A DNA stretch of 64,000 nt from Liriodendron chinense (lineage: Eukaryota > Streptophyta > Magnoliopsida > Magnoliales > Magnoliaceae): assembly GCA_003013855.2 (NCBI GenBank), contig ML058477.1:4464001-4528000 (forward strand), written 5' to 3'. The translations under genes and the position numbers were made by a program. This document shows positions 1 to 10,925 of the stretch, one piece after another. Within the stretch, counting starts at the first letter, position 1. Each line of letters opens with the position of its first letter. The notes under the pieces are model-generated. The model was not told the DNA's origin. It worked only from the letters and a program-made list of their open reading frames with translations, and did no database searches.

Positions 1-17
1 TTAGCAATGTCCGCATA

Positions 18-299
18 TCATGGCAATTGGGAAACAAAAAAAAGTTGTTCATCAGGGAACATGTCATTGATAGTGGTCATTTCAGGGGAATCGGTGAGGA
101 CAAGTCGAGAGAGATAGTCAGCCACGACATTTTCTACTCCTTTCTTATCGCGTATTTCTATGTCAAATTCCTGGAGTAGAAGGATCCATCTTAACAACCG
201 TGGTTTAGCATCCTTCTTAGAGAGAAGGTACTTAAGCGCGGCATGGTCAGTGAATATGATGATCTTGGATCTAATCAAGTAGGACCTAAACTTGTCCAA
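18..299 (-). pseudogene. E1 RNase H domain (part of pol)
   Basis: 93 residues with the Ty3/gypsy RNase H signature FTDHAALKYLL near the start and ADYLSRL at residues 60-66. RNase H removes the RNA strand from the RNA-DNA hybrid during reverse transcription. It lies downstream (lower coordinate) of the reverse transcriptase in the correct order. The stretch 300-569 between them encodes the remainder of the domain but is interrupted by stops. The integrase expected next falls outside the window. E2 has a close copy at 48697-49029. Confidence 0.85.
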
Positions 300-569
300 G
301 GCAAAAACTACAGCTAAAAGTTCTTTTTCAGTAGTAGTTTAGTTTGCTTGGGCTGAGTTTAGGGTTCTACTTGCATAGTAGATGACACATGGCTTTTTCT
401 CTTTTCTTTGGCCTAGCACGGCCCCAATAGCATAGTCACTAGCATCACACATAATTTCAAAAGGAAGGCTCCAATCAGGTGGTTGCATTATGGGAGCACA
501 TGTCAACATACCTTTAAGTGTGGTAAAGGCCTTTTCACATTCTTCGTTCCACTCGAATGAATTTTCCTT

Positions 570-1852
570 TTAAAGTAGGTTACATAAAGGACGAGAGAGT
601 GAACTGAAGTCCTTTATGAACCTTCTATAAAATCCTGCGTGTCCCAAAAAGGACCGCACATCTCGTATGCTCTTGGGTGGTGGAAGGTTAGAGATAAGAT
701 CAATTTTCGCTTTGTCCACCTCGATTCCATTTTGTGAAACGATGTGACCAAGTACAATTCCCTTTTGAACCATAAAGTGACACTTCTCCCAATTCAGCAT
801 AAGGTTCTTCTCTTCACATCTTTTCAGCACAGATTTCAAGTGCTCAAGGCACTCATCAAAGCTACAACCAAATACTAAAAAATCATCCATGAAGACTTCG
901 AGAATTGTCCCCACCATGTCAGAAAAGATACTCATCATACAACGCTGAAAGGTGGCAGGGGCATTACATAGTCCAAACGGCATCCGTCGATAGGCAAAAG
1001 TGCCGAATGGACATGTGAATGTAGTCTTTTCTTGATCTTCATGGGCAATCTCTATTTGGTTGTACCCTGAATAGCCATCAAGGAAGCAAAAGTGGGAATG
1101 ACCCGCCAACGTTCTAAAATTTGATCAACAAACGGTAGGGGGAAGTGGTCTTTCCTCATAACAGTCTTTAGCTTCCTGTAGTCAATGCACATTCTCCAAC
1201 CGGTAGTGACTCTAGTTGGCACGAGTTCATTATTAGCATTGGCTACAATGGTTATTCCGGATTTCTTAGGCACCACTTGAGTTGGGCTCACCCATTGACT
1301 ATCGGATATTGGGTAAATAATACCCACATCCAATAGTTTCACCACTTCGGCCTTAACCACATCCTTCATGTTTGGATTGAGTCGTCTTTGTGGTTGCCTA
1401 GATGTCTTTACATTCTCCTCAAGGTGTATGCGATGAGTACAAATCAGTGGGTCTATGCCTTTGAGATCCGCAATTGACCATCCAATGGCACTCTTGTGCT
1501 CTAATAGAGTGGCCATTAGCCTACTCTCTTGTTCCTCATCCAAGTGGGAAGAAATCACCACCGGGTATGTCTCATCTCGACCTAAATAGACATATTTCAG
1601 CTCACTTGGTAATGGTTTTAGGTCGAGTGTTGGCGCCTTGATATTGGAGGGGAGGGCTTTGTTCTCGTTTACAGGCAAAGGCTCAAATAGGGCCCTCCAT
1701 CTTTTATTATCAAGCACCGGCATTGCATCTAGAATGGCATCCATCTCTTGTATTGTGTCATCATTTATCTCATCAGAATGGGCCACACATGCCTCCAAAG
1801 GATCGGAATATAATGACAAGGGGAATGTATCTTCCACGAATGATTCAATCAT
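570..1852 (-). pseudogene. E1 reverse transcriptase with N-terminal linker, frameshifted
   Basis: Two overlapping frames, 1852-1052 (266 residues) and 1109-570 (179 residues), together cover the protease-RT linker and the polymerase. Visible RT motifs: PIGWSIADLKGI-like linker text, QRRLNPNMKDVV, WRMCIDYRKLK, then after the frame change MPFGLCNAPATFQRCM and the catalytic FMDDF, followed by LNWEKCHF and FLGHAGFYRRFIKDF. The frame changes between 1052 and 1109, so a single base indel there inactivates the protein. The linker carries a motif DPLEACVAHS that recurs in the non-autonomous element E4. Confidence 0.88.
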
Positions 1853-2539
1853 GTTTATTTCGTGGATATCCTCATCAACTTCCCGTGGTTGTTTGCTAAA
1901 ATAAAAATATTAAGCTCAAGAGTCATATTTCCAAAGGACATTTGTACAAGCCCGTTTCTACAATTGATAATTGCGTTTGAAGTAGCTAGAAAGGGGCGGC
2001 CAAGTATGACAGGAATTTGAGCACCGGTACCTATCATGAGATGTGTATCCAAGACAATAAAGTCTACTGGGTAGTAGAATTTATCAACTTGGACTAAGAC
2101 ATCCTCAATCATTCCTCTCGGTATACGAATGGATCTAGAATGGCATCCATCTCTTATATTGTGTCATCATTTATCTCATGAGAAGGGGCCACACATGCCT
2201 CCAAAGGGTCAGAAGATAGTGACAAGGGGAATGTATCTTCCACGAATGATTCAATCATGTTTAGTTCGTGGATATCATCATCAACCTCCCGTAGTTGTTT
2301 GCATAAATCAAATATGTTAAGCTCAAGGGTCATATTTCCAAAGGACATTTGTACAAGTCCGTTTCTACAATTGATAATTGCATTTGAAGTAGCTAAAAAC
2401 GGTCGGCCAAGTATGACTGGAATTTGAGCACCGGTGCCTATCACGGGATGTGTATCCAAGACAATAAAGTCTACTAGGTAGTAGAATTTATCAACTTGGA
2501 CTAGAACATCCTCAATCATTCCTCTCGGTATATGAATGG
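1728..2539 (-). repeat. 406-bp tandem duplication inside E1 pol
   Basis: The segments 1728-2133 and 2134-2539 are tandem copies (for example, the text around 1735 and 2141, and the text around 1921 and 2327, match at a 406-bp offset). Both encode the C-terminal protease region with ILGRPFLATSNAI and the following linker. 406 is not a multiple of 3, so the duplication also breaks the frame. E2 has only one copy (50584-50781), so this arose within E1 or its immediate source. Confidence 0.85.
1855..2112 (-). pseudogene. E1 protease C-terminal region, duplicate copy
   Basis: 85 residues: MIEDVLVQVDKFYYPVDFIV, then ILGRPFLATSNAIINC. This is the downstream copy of the 406-bp duplication. It lacks the catalytic aspartate segment, which remains only in the upstream part at 2581-2817, so it cannot be a second working protease. 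Confidence 0.8.
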
Positions 2540-2579
2540 ATCTATCAGCAAGTTGGAGTGTGGTTTTGGTGGGTTTCAA
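2154..2579 (-). pseudogene. E1 protease C-terminal region and pol linker, first copy
   Basis: 141 residues beginning with TLQLADRSIHIPRGMIEDVL, then the ILGRPFLATS flap-like segment, then the acidic linker with DPLEACVAPS. It continues the protease that begins at 2817-2581, in a shifted frame. The E2 equivalent runs 51066-50584. Confidence 0.82.
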
Positions 2580-2580
2580 T

Positions 2581-2817
2581 TCACCTAACGGAGTAAGGAA
2601 TGAGGTTCACACTTGCCCCCAAATCGAGTAAGGCTTGTTTAATCCGGTAATCTCCTATGATGCATGAGATGGTTGGACTACTCGGATCCTTGTATTTTTG
2701 GGGCACCTCTTGTTTGATGATGGCGCTCAAATTCTCAGTCAAAAGTACTTTGTTGTGAACATTGTGTTTCCTTCTGACTGTACACAATTCCTTTAGAAAT
2801 TTGGCATAAGATGGCAT
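2581..2817 (-). pseudogene. E1 aspartic protease catalytic segment
   Basis: 78 residues with the catalytic motif ALLDLGASVNLIP. Athila proteases use DLGAS rather than the DTGA of retroviruses. Upstream is RRKHNVHNKVLLTENLSAII, also conserved in E2. The frame ends at the join with the 2579-2154 segment. Retroelement proteases of this kind cleave the Gag-Pol polyprotein. Confidence 0.85.
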
Positions 2818-2891
2818 TTATTTTATTGCATCCAACAACGGGATGTTGATCTTCACCTGCTTGAAAACTTCTAAAATTTCCAGATTTTTAT

Positions 2892-3224
2892 CTAAAGGTT
2901 TAGGTGAATCAACCTTGGTGGAAACGGGGCAACCGGCTTGTATTGCCTTTCCGGTTCTTTCTCTTGTGGAGTGTTGTTTGAGCTATCATCCTCTTTGGAA
3001 ATTTCCGGATCCTTAGGCTTTGAGGCCTTCACTGGATTAGATTTGTCAATTTCTTTCCCACTTCTCAAGGTGGTGATAGCTTGAACATGTTCCGTGTGGT
3101 GGGAGGATGAGCTTGCATCTTGTATCTCAAATTGGGTTCTTGGGTTAGGAAGAGGTTGGGCAGGAAGTGTGCCCTTCTCTCTAACACTGAGATGAGATTC
3201 AACTCTAGCCATTGATGTTTTCAA
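2892..3224 (-). pseudogene. E1 gag-protease linker
   Basis: 110 residues, MKTSMARVESHLSVREKG at the start, then a Pro/Ser/Lys/Glu-rich stretch. No catalytic motif. It matches the C-terminal part of the longer E2 frame 52216-51422, where it is continuous with the zinc knuckle, so in E1 it is a fragment of the same gag-pol frame separated by a stop. Confidence 0.75.
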
Positions 3225-3578
3225 TTCATTGATGGCTTGAGTTCAATTTTGATTGAATTTCAATTGCTCTTGCATGAACCCATCTATTTTCAGAGAATTT
3301 GTCTTGTTATACTCAGCTTGAACCGATACAAATGCACCCAACATCTCCTCTAGCGTAACTTTTGGAGTAATGACTAGAGATGGACCTAGTATAGGTTGAG
3401 CTTGAGGGATATTGGTTGTATTCGCAGTGGGTCCATTCCCCCAACTGAAGTTGGGATGGTTCTTCCAACTAGCATTAAACGTGTTTGAGTTAGGAGCACC
3501 AAATTGTCGTTGATAACTGTTTATGGCGTGTGATTGTTCTTGTAAGATGTCCTGAACTGCTGAAATTGTGGGACAATC

Positions 3579-4613
3579 TTATGTTGCATGTTGATTTCCG
3601 GCACAAATTCCACAAATAGTTTCAACGTCATTGGAGTTAATCGTCTCTCCTTTCCTCAATTCCATGGCTTCGACCTTTCTTGTGAGGCTAGCCACCCGTG
3701 CACTTATGCTATCCTCTTCCGATAAGACATACATTCCCCCTCTTTCCTTTTGTTGGCCAGTCTTGAAATTTGTTGGTTTTGATGTATCCCAAGACTGTGC
3801 ATTCTCAGCCGTTTCTTCCAAATAATCCCATGCTTCATCAGCTTCCTTATTCATGAATTCCCCATTACACATCATCTCTACAAATTGACGCATGGGTGAA
3901 GTCAGTCCTTCATAGAAAAAGCTTATAACCCGCCAAATTTCATAGCCATGATGTGGGCATGCGTTTAATAAGTCCTTAAATCTCTCCCAACATTGGAAGA
4001 AGGTTTCATCTTCCTTTTGGGCAAAGTTCATGATAAGGCGCTTCAACATGTTTGTTTTGTGAGTAGGGAAGAATTTTTTTATGAATTCCCTATGCATATC
4101 AGTCCATGCACCAATTGATCTTGGCCTTAATGCATGAAGCCAACCTTTAGCTTTATCTTTAAGAGTAAAAGGGAAGAATTTGAGTCTCACCACATCATCA
4201 GTCACATTAGCAAAGTGCATGGTGGTTATTACCTCATCAAACTCCTTAAGGTGTTGATAGGCACTTTCACTGTCTAATCCATGGAATTTAGGGAGAAGTT
4301 GGATCACTCTCGGTTTCAAATCCACATTCCCTGCATTTTGTGGAAAAACTATGCATGAGGGAGTGCTCGCTCTTGCTGGTTGCAAGAAATCACGTAAAGT
4401 TCTTAGTCGGGGAACATTCTCAACCACATTCTCCCCCGTTTCAGTTTGGTTTTGGCCCAGATTGGCCATCGGATTAGGTTGATTTGCAGCCATGTTTTCA
4501 GATAAAATTAGAGAGTTCAGATGTCTCCTAGCACGTGGCTCTCTGTCAATTCCTTTAACTATTCCCCCTTCACTAATGAGTCGGTTATTGGAGTCCCGAG
4601 CCCAATGTGGCAT
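3579..4613 (-). pseudogene. E1 gag (capsid), truncated inside the zinc knuckle
   Basis: 344 residues. The N-terminal part has RTLRDFLQPARAST; the capsid retrotransposon-gag domain spans about residues 105-235 (LLPKFHGLDSES, FPFTLKDKAKGWLHALRP, EFIKKFFPTHKT, ACPHHGYE). The C-terminus reaches ETICGICAGNQHAT and stops. In E2 the same place continues as a full C-X2-C-X4-H-X4-C zinc knuckle, so the E1 stop (TAA, complement at about 3576-3578) is a nonsense mutation inside the RNA-binding finger. Gag forms the virus-like particle that packages element RNA. Confidence 0.9.
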
Positions 4614-5159
4614 GCAAATCCAAAAAAATATGAAACGAAAAGAGAAACGAATTCTTCCTTCTCTTCTTTACTCTTCTCTAGGACAGAAGCACAAGGTGTC
4701 TTGCAATGGCTAGGCCAGAAGTAAGGATAGAGACCGATTTCTCTTGGTCAATAGGAGTTCAAAGAACTCCCCACCCACTCTTTGAATCCTTTAAGAAAAG
4801 TGCAGAAAAAGAAGAAAGAGGAGTAGAGGTGAGAAGAGAAATCTCTGAGCACAAGGTGATCCAAGACGGCAGAGCCGACCAATAGGAATCCAGGTGGCAC
4901 AAGGCCTACCTTTCAAAGATCCAAAAGGAGTCTCCACCCACTCTACAAGAGATGAATATGATAGGAATGAATAGGAGAAGGAGAAGAGTAAGGTTTAGAA
5001 AGATAGAACCTGATTTGAGCACTTGAGATCCTTATGTCTTCTTCAATTTCCTAGAAATCCCTGAAAAAGAAAAACAAATCAAAATAAACTAAGTTAGAAC
5101 TATTCCTAAAAATCCTAAATAGATTCTATTTTCAGAAATCTATGAAAAACCGTCAAAGT

Positions 5160-5176
5160 CCCCGACAACAGCGCCA
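5160..5176 (-). other. E1 primer binding site
   Basis: On the minus strand TGGCGCTGTTGTCGGGG, 6 nt inside the 5' LTR end at 5183. Athila-type elements usually carry TGGCGCCGTTGCCGGGG, which I recall as complementary to the 3' end of tRNA-Asp. E1 has a C-to-T in GCGCC and TGTC for TGCC. Confidence 0.75.
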
Positions 5177-5182
5177 AAAACT

Positions 5183-6720
5183 TGTTCGCTTCCCCAAGTG
5201 TAGGGTTGCGATGTAGTAATAAACTCGGTAAGACCGAGGTCGATTCACAGGGACTTGTGTAGGAATTCACAAACACATCCAATAGTGTCTATTGAGAGCT
5301 AACAACCAGATTTTGTATGAGATTGAGGTAAGTAACAACTTTGAACTAAATTGAAGGTAAACAATTATAAAAAGGCACTAGGGGTTCAAGGATCCACTTG
5401 TAGTAATCCTTGATGTTCAATCCGCTGTGGTTTCTCACTTTCTCAACTATAATCGATATTAAGATCTATCTAGCCGGATAATAGAGCTGTTAAACCAAAC
5501 AATCTGTCATATGTAAGGCCAATGTATATAATTCACTCAATGCAAGCTAGGATGAGCATGCTCAATTGCATAGGTCAGTCCCAATTCCAATAAACTAAGT
5601 TCATAATCATGATCATCATTAAGTCCTATCACCAGACAAAGCTAGATCATGATTTGAACTTGAATCAAATCACATGCACAGTCCCATACATAATTCAGAA
5701 AACTAGAAAAGTAGAACTTTGGTAGGAAGTTCCCACATGAAGATCATAGTACTAGAGCGTACTCCAATTCCTCGGATCATACAAGTCTAGACTAGCACAC
5801 AATAATTAAGAACTTAAGTAATTCTCCCAAACATCCATGAGTCATCATAAGACTAAGAAAAACTACTTAGAACTTGTATTAACTTCAAACCATTGTTCAT
5901 AATCATGAAAACCAATCTTAAAACCAACTTAGAACGAATTGAAACATCTTAGATCCACTACAAGCTTCACCTCTTAGCCCTAGCTAAGAGGTTTAGCTGC
6001 TCATGATCCAAGGAAACATGAAACAACTAGAAAAATTATAAAAGCAGCAAAACAAACTAGAAGGAGTTGTGGAACTCCGAAATCGACTTTCGCCGCCTCC
6101 CACCTTGCTCAAACTCTTCTAAGATACCCCAGGAACGATCCCTAGGTGTCCTTTTATAGTGGGAAGGCTCCGCAACGTCAGAATATTCCAGAATCTGCGT
6201 AAGCTTACGCAGTGGGCAGAGATTTTCGGCGCCAAAATAGGAAAGTGCGCAGATTACGCATGGCCGACTGGTCGCACGATCGGTCTGAGATTCCAGCAAG
6301 CTTCTGGGCCACAAAATTCTCTGGCCGACCGGTTTGGACCGATCGGACTGGGTTGGCCGACCGGTCACGACCGGTCGGTGTGCCTTATCAACATGTCCAG
6401 CAAGCTTTGGAGGATCAACGGGAGATGGCCGACCGGTTTAGACCGGTCGTGGCCCTCCTGGCTGACCAGTCACGACCGGTCTTGGCCCGTTTTCTTCACT
6501 TCTTTTTTCTTTTCTTCTTTCCTTGCTTCCTTCTTTCTTTGGTCCTCCTTCAATCTTCATTCAAATGGTTCTAAATTGGCCCTTTTCATCTTCAATTAGG
6601 CAGAGTCCACTCTCATTCCTGCAATCACAAAACATGCATTCAATTAGTCTTTAAGTCATGAACATCTTGCACAATGAGTGATGAATTGGGGTTAGAATAT
6701 GCACAATTAAGAGCTCAACA
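5183..6720 (-). repeat. E1 5' LTR (1538 bp)
   Basis: Starts and ends TGTTCGCT...GCTCAACA on the + strand (TG..CA on both strands). On the minus strand it holds, in order, an array of GACCGGTC palindromes (6240-6480), an 18-bp palindrome CTGCGTAAGCTTACGCAG (6195-6212), a TATAAAAGG box (6158-6150), and a leader hairpin (5970-5991). It is homologous to the LTRs of E2. Confidence 0.9.
6150..6158 (-). promoter_or_regulatory. E1 LTR TATA box
   Basis: TATAAAAGG on the minus strand. Equivalent boxes occur at 7584-7576 (S1), 9276-9284 (S2), 54510-54502 (E2), 56274-56282 (S3) and 59942-59950 (E4). They define U3 and place the palindrome arrays upstream of the promoter and the leader hairpin downstream of it. 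Confidence 0.7.
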
Positions 6721-6771
6721 TCCGTCCCAAGCGCATGTGCTATGCCACATACGCCCAGAAACTGGCATCTC

Positions 6772-8170
6772 TGTTCGCTCGCCTCAAGTGTAAGGCTGCG
6801 ATGTAGTAATAAAACTCGGTAAGACCGAGGTCGATCCAGAGGGAATAGGAAAACAGATTCCAAACTATTACAGCAACTCAATTTTGCAAGAAATAGGAGA
6901 TTCAATTGAAGCAATTATACTAAAATAGTAACTTAATGAAAATCAGTAGTTTAAGGTACTAAGGCATTCAAGGATCCACTTGTAGCAATCCCATGTCAAT
7001 CCAATCAATCCATGCAAGATACACAACTAGATTTAAAGTCCTATCTCTCATCTAGTTGGAAAATAAAGCATTAAACACATTCAATCCCGTTCAAGTTGAA
7101 CTTCCAAGTTCTAGTCCCATTCAATCAATGTAGAACTCAAAATCATAGCCTTCGGAGTAACAGCCATGCCTATGGACTACGGCTTGCTCAAGGACTACTA
7201 TAATTCGAATCTAAACAAGCACCATATGATAATCTCAGAGAATTGCAAGGAATCCATGTCCGGAGCACATGAACTCTCATAAAACATCTCAAACTATCAA
7301 CTTGGAGAACTAGAATAAATAAAAAATCCAAACTTGAATTAAAACTACTTGAATTAAACTGAATCAAACATGAAATTGGCTACAAGCTTCACCTCTCAGC
7401 CTTAGCTGAGAGATTCTAGCCGAGCATTGTCATACTACAACTAGAACTCAAATAAGAAAACATAAAAACTTGAAAAACCGGAGTTTGGAGGGTTGCAGAC
7501 GCTCCACGATGACTTCCGTCCTCTCCCACGACGTCCCTTGGCTTCTATGATACCCTAGGAAGAGCCCCTAGGTGTCCTTTTATAGTGAGGACGCTCGGTT
7601 GCGTCGGAATCTTCCAAAAACCGCGTAAGGTTACGCAGTGCGCAGTATTTTTCGGAGCCCAAAATAGCAATTGCCTATTTTTGTATGTGGCCGACCGGTC
7701 GGACTACTGTTCGGACTGGCCTGGCCGACCGGTCACGACCGGTCAGACCACTTTGTTTAACGATCTAAGGAGCTCAAGTGGGAGGATGACCTGCTGGCCG
7801 ACCGGTCAAGACCAGTCGGACCAGACTGGTTGTTAGTCCAGCAAGCACACAGGGGGCACCGACCGGTTGGCCGACCGGTCAAGACTGGTCAAACCAACTG
7901 ATCCTTCTTCCAATGATTTCCAACGATGTGGCCGACCGGTCAGACGACCGGTCGGACTTGCTATTCTTCTTCTTTTTCTTCTTTTCTTTATTCTCTTTTC
8001 TCCCTCTTTCTTCTTCCTTCTTTGGTCCACCTTGGACCTTCATTCACAGGTTCTAAATGGACCCTTTTTGGTCTCCAATTGAGTGAAGTCTGCTCTCATC
8101 CCTACAATCACAAAACATGTATATAATGTGATGTAATGGGCAATGCAATGTATAAATTGGAGGTTCAACA
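6772..8170 (-). mobile_element. Solo LTR S1 (Athila group)
   Basis: 1399 bp with ends TGTTCGCTCG...GGTTCAACA on the + strand; read on the minus strand it begins TGTTGAACCTCCAATTTATA like E4. A perfect 5-bp TSD, ATCTC, flanks it at 6767-6771 and 8171-8175. No internal region is present, so it is the product of LTR-LTR recombination. It has about nine GACCGGTC sites between 7690 and 7960, a TATA box at 7584-7576, and a leader hairpin at 7393-7412 whose stem shows a compensatory change relative to relatives. Confidence 0.95.
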
Positions 8171-8830
8171 ATCTCCCTCCTTTTTTCACTCCATTTTGGG
8201 ACATGCGCCTGAGAGGGGGCCACATGCGCCCACCTCAGGCCACATGAGCCCACACCCCCACCAGGTGCGCCCGGATGGTCATACAGTGCCAGGGACTTCC
8301 ATGGTGTGGCCCGCTTTCGATGTGGTCCGCCTCTCCATCGCACCATTGCTCCTAGACACACATCGATGGTCTCTACTCATGCCCCGGACCGAATTTTCCA
8401 ACGATCAATGTTAAACGGCCCAAATCAATGATTTAATAAAAAAATGATTAATATTTAGCCAAATTTGTAAACCCTGAAATCCTTTGGAAAGAGTGTTAAA
8501 TGGCCGAAATCAAGAGGAATCAAACGGAATTTGACCAACGCCAAGAGGGAGACTTAATTTCTCCATAGTATGACGCATCATAATAATGCACCATAGTGAG
8601 TTTAACTACTTTCATTACCCTCGAAAAAACTGATTAAGCGGTAAACAAGCCCAGTACTTAGTCATTTTCAGCCATGGGAAGTGCCCTGTTGGCTCGAAAA
8701 TCGACTAACACCACTAAATGCAATCGCACTGATGCCAAAGTGGATCCAGCATCATTGCGATCCTATTAGACCTAATCCTTAACTGTTCGAAAATAATCAT
8801 CACTGGTATTCACCAAATACCTTGGTTAAG
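8171..8830 (+). repeat. Non-coding giant LTR segment with a 192-bp tandem repeat
   Basis: The stretch has ACATGCGCC motifs at its left and then AT-rich sequence. A unit starting TTAAGCGGTAAAC (8634) with the text TACTTAGTCATTTTCAGCC begins again at 8826 and continues across S2 at 10054, a period of 192 bp. Giant LTR copy 3 has the same duplicated text at 58507 and 58704. No coding sequence is seen. Confidence 0.7.
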
Positions 8831-10048
8831 TGTTGAGCCTCCAATTTATACATTTGACGACCCATTACATCACATTATATGCATGGTTTTCATGTTTAAA
8901 TACTAATCTAATACATGTTTTTGTGATTGTAGGAATGAGAGGGAGATTTCACCAATTCATGGTTAAAAGAGTCACTTTGTATGGATTGAAGATCAATAGA
9001 ACAAGTGTCAAAAGGTGGAAGAAAGAAGCAAGAAAGAAAGAGAAGAGAAAAAGAAGAAAATCTGAAAATTTTATCTTAGACCTGTCTGTAGACCAGTCGC
9101 CAGACATGTCTACAGTTATTTTTTAGATTGTTTTTTTATTCTTAGACCGGTTGCCAGACCGGTCGCCAAACAGGTCTAAGGTACTCTAGAAACTCCGATT
9201 TTTAAGGCCAAGTTTCCAAATTGCGAAAGGACTCTACGAATTCTCAAAGTTTTCAAGTTGGTGCGGGATTTCTCTTATAAAAGGCCACCTCCACTCTCTT
9301 CCTAAGGCATCTAGCAACATGGGGAGCAAAGAGATCAAGACCTAGGAGGCTTCCTAACCTCCTACAACTAGTTTTCTTCTTCTTCTAGTTCTAATTTCTA
9401 GTTTTTAATGTTTTCTTTTAGCTAACCTCTTAGCTAGAGCTAAGAGGTGAAGTTTGTAGTTTGTTTCAATGCTTTAATTCATTTTTTCAAGTACCCTTTA
9501 CTTTAATTATGGATTTTCAAGTTCTGGTTTGAATAAAGTTTGGATTTTTAGAAGTTTTGTGAGAGTTTGTGTACTCCGGACATGAGTTCCTTGCAATTCT
9601 CTGAGATTACCATGATTGGGTTGTTTGAATTCGAATTATAATAACCCTTGAGCATGCCATAGTCTCTTGGCATGGCTGTTACTCTGAAGGCTACAAGTTC
9701 AAGTTCTATGTGCTTCATTAGAATTAGAAATCTGATTTCCAGATTTAAGTGGGACTGTTTATGCTTGAATGTTATATCATCCAATTAGATGAGAGATAGG
9801 ACTTTGATTCTAATTGTGTTGTGCTTGGATGAATGGATTGGTATTGAACTACTACAAGTGGATCCTTGATGCTCTAGTTCTTCTTATTTTCAGATTTTCC
9901 TATTTTATGTGAGAAACTATTTTCCTAAACTTCTTAGATTCTAGTTATTAGAGTAGTTGGAATTGTTTACCTCTTTCTCTATGGATTGACCTCGGTCTTA
10001 TCGAGAATTATTACTACATAGCAGCCTTGCACTTGAGGCGAGTGAACA
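8831..10048 (+). mobile_element. Solo LTR S2 (Athila group)
   Basis: 1218 bp, TGTTGAGCCTCC...GAGTGAACA, flanked by a perfect TSD TTAAG (8826-8830 and 10049-10053). It carries a decayed array of GACCGGTC-like palindromes at about 9078-9178, TATAAAAGG at 9276-9284, a leader hairpin with 10-bp arms at 9426-9447, and the terminal CTTGAGGCGAG block. Its backbone closely matches S3, but the palindrome in the array differs. Confidence 0.95.
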
Positions 10049-10053
10049 TTAAG

Positions 10054-10540
10054 CGGTAAACAGGCCCAGTACTTAGTCATTTTCAGCCTTGATAAGTGCC
10101 CTATTGGCTTGAAAATCGACTGATGCCAAGAAGAATTAAGTTCGATCTCGCCGACGCTAAAGCAAACTCAACGTTTTCATTCTACAAAGAAACTAAATCA
10201 AGCATTTAGAGGGTGCCGATCCCTATCGTTTATCAGATATTGTCTTAAACGGGTATCAATCAGACCTGGTATTTAGCCATTTGCAGGCATCAGAAATGTA
10301 CGATCTAGTCATCAGACTTGAATCCTCGAAGGAGCCTGGCTCAATACAACTTATTTGATCTCAAATTGATAATCGGAAGATATCCGAAAGAAGAATGTTC
10401 CCGAAGATGAGTCGCCGGACTCCAAGATTGAACATATTTATTTTATATTCATTCATGTATTGTACAAGTTCTATTCATCCCGGATAGAGGTCTAAGGCTA
10501 AACCTAAGGGATTATGGTTATCACGATAAACCACAATCAT
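10054..10540 (+). repeat. Giant LTR copy 1, non-coding segment
   Basis: Continues the 192-bp repeat unit from 8826, then unique sequence with a block around 10380-10440 that resembles 18890-18960 in giant LTR copy 2. No gene and no clear regulatory motif is visible. Confidence 0.55.
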
Positions 10541-10639
10541 CAGAGTTCTAACAACACTCGAAATATCCTGCTATGGACTACCATTACAAAAGCTAGTTGA
10601 TGCCCTACCCATCCACAACGGGTCCATTGGTTGATCTGA

Positions 10640-10925
10640 TGAGGCAGTTGCGGAGTACCTTCTCAAGGTCACCTAACTAACAGTCGATGTTCATATACTC
10701 CAATGGTCACCTATCATAAAAATACAGGAAGAGGGCCCAGCGTTGCACCACTCGATTAAAATCCTCAATCAGGTAGTTGCGGAGTGCCTTCTCAAGGTCA
10801 CCCGTCATAAAAAAACGGGAAGAGGGACTTGGGTCGTGCCAACCAACAGTCGATGTTCATGTAGTCCAATGGTCACCCGTCATAAAAATATGATAAGAGG
10901 GCCCAGCGTTGCACCACTCAATTAA
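10640..10925 (+). repeat. Hairpin array in giant LTR copy 1
   Basis: Repeated text 'ggtcaccNgtcataaaaa...acgggaagaggg' at about 10704, 10797 and 10873. The best unit forms a CCCGT/ACGGG stem (10801-10823). It corresponds to the CCTGT/ACAGG hairpins at 19199-19470 of copy 2, so one stem position has changed on both arms. Confidence 0.65.

Larger units (their letters stand above)
1..6720 (-). mobile_element. Athila-type Ty3/gypsy retrotransposon E1, partial
   Basis: Read on the minus strand this is 5' LTR (5183-6720), primer site, gag, protease, reverse transcriptase and the start of RNase H; integrase and the 3' LTR lie left of the window. The protein order and the motifs (DLGAS protease, FMDD reverse transcriptase, a gag with HGLDSES and CPHHGYE) are those of the Athila lineage. 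The reading frames are broken by stops, frameshifts and a 406-bp tandem duplication, so it is not autonomous. It is inserted in a giant LTR; the 5 bp after the LTR are TCCGT, and the matching TSD would lie outside the window. Confidence 0.9.

Noticed and set aside
7690..7960. Regularly spaced GACCGGTC repeats resembling a repeat-spacer (CRISPR-like) array
   Set aside because: The repeats are only 8-12 bp, spacing is irregular, and they lie within a plant LTR with a TSD.
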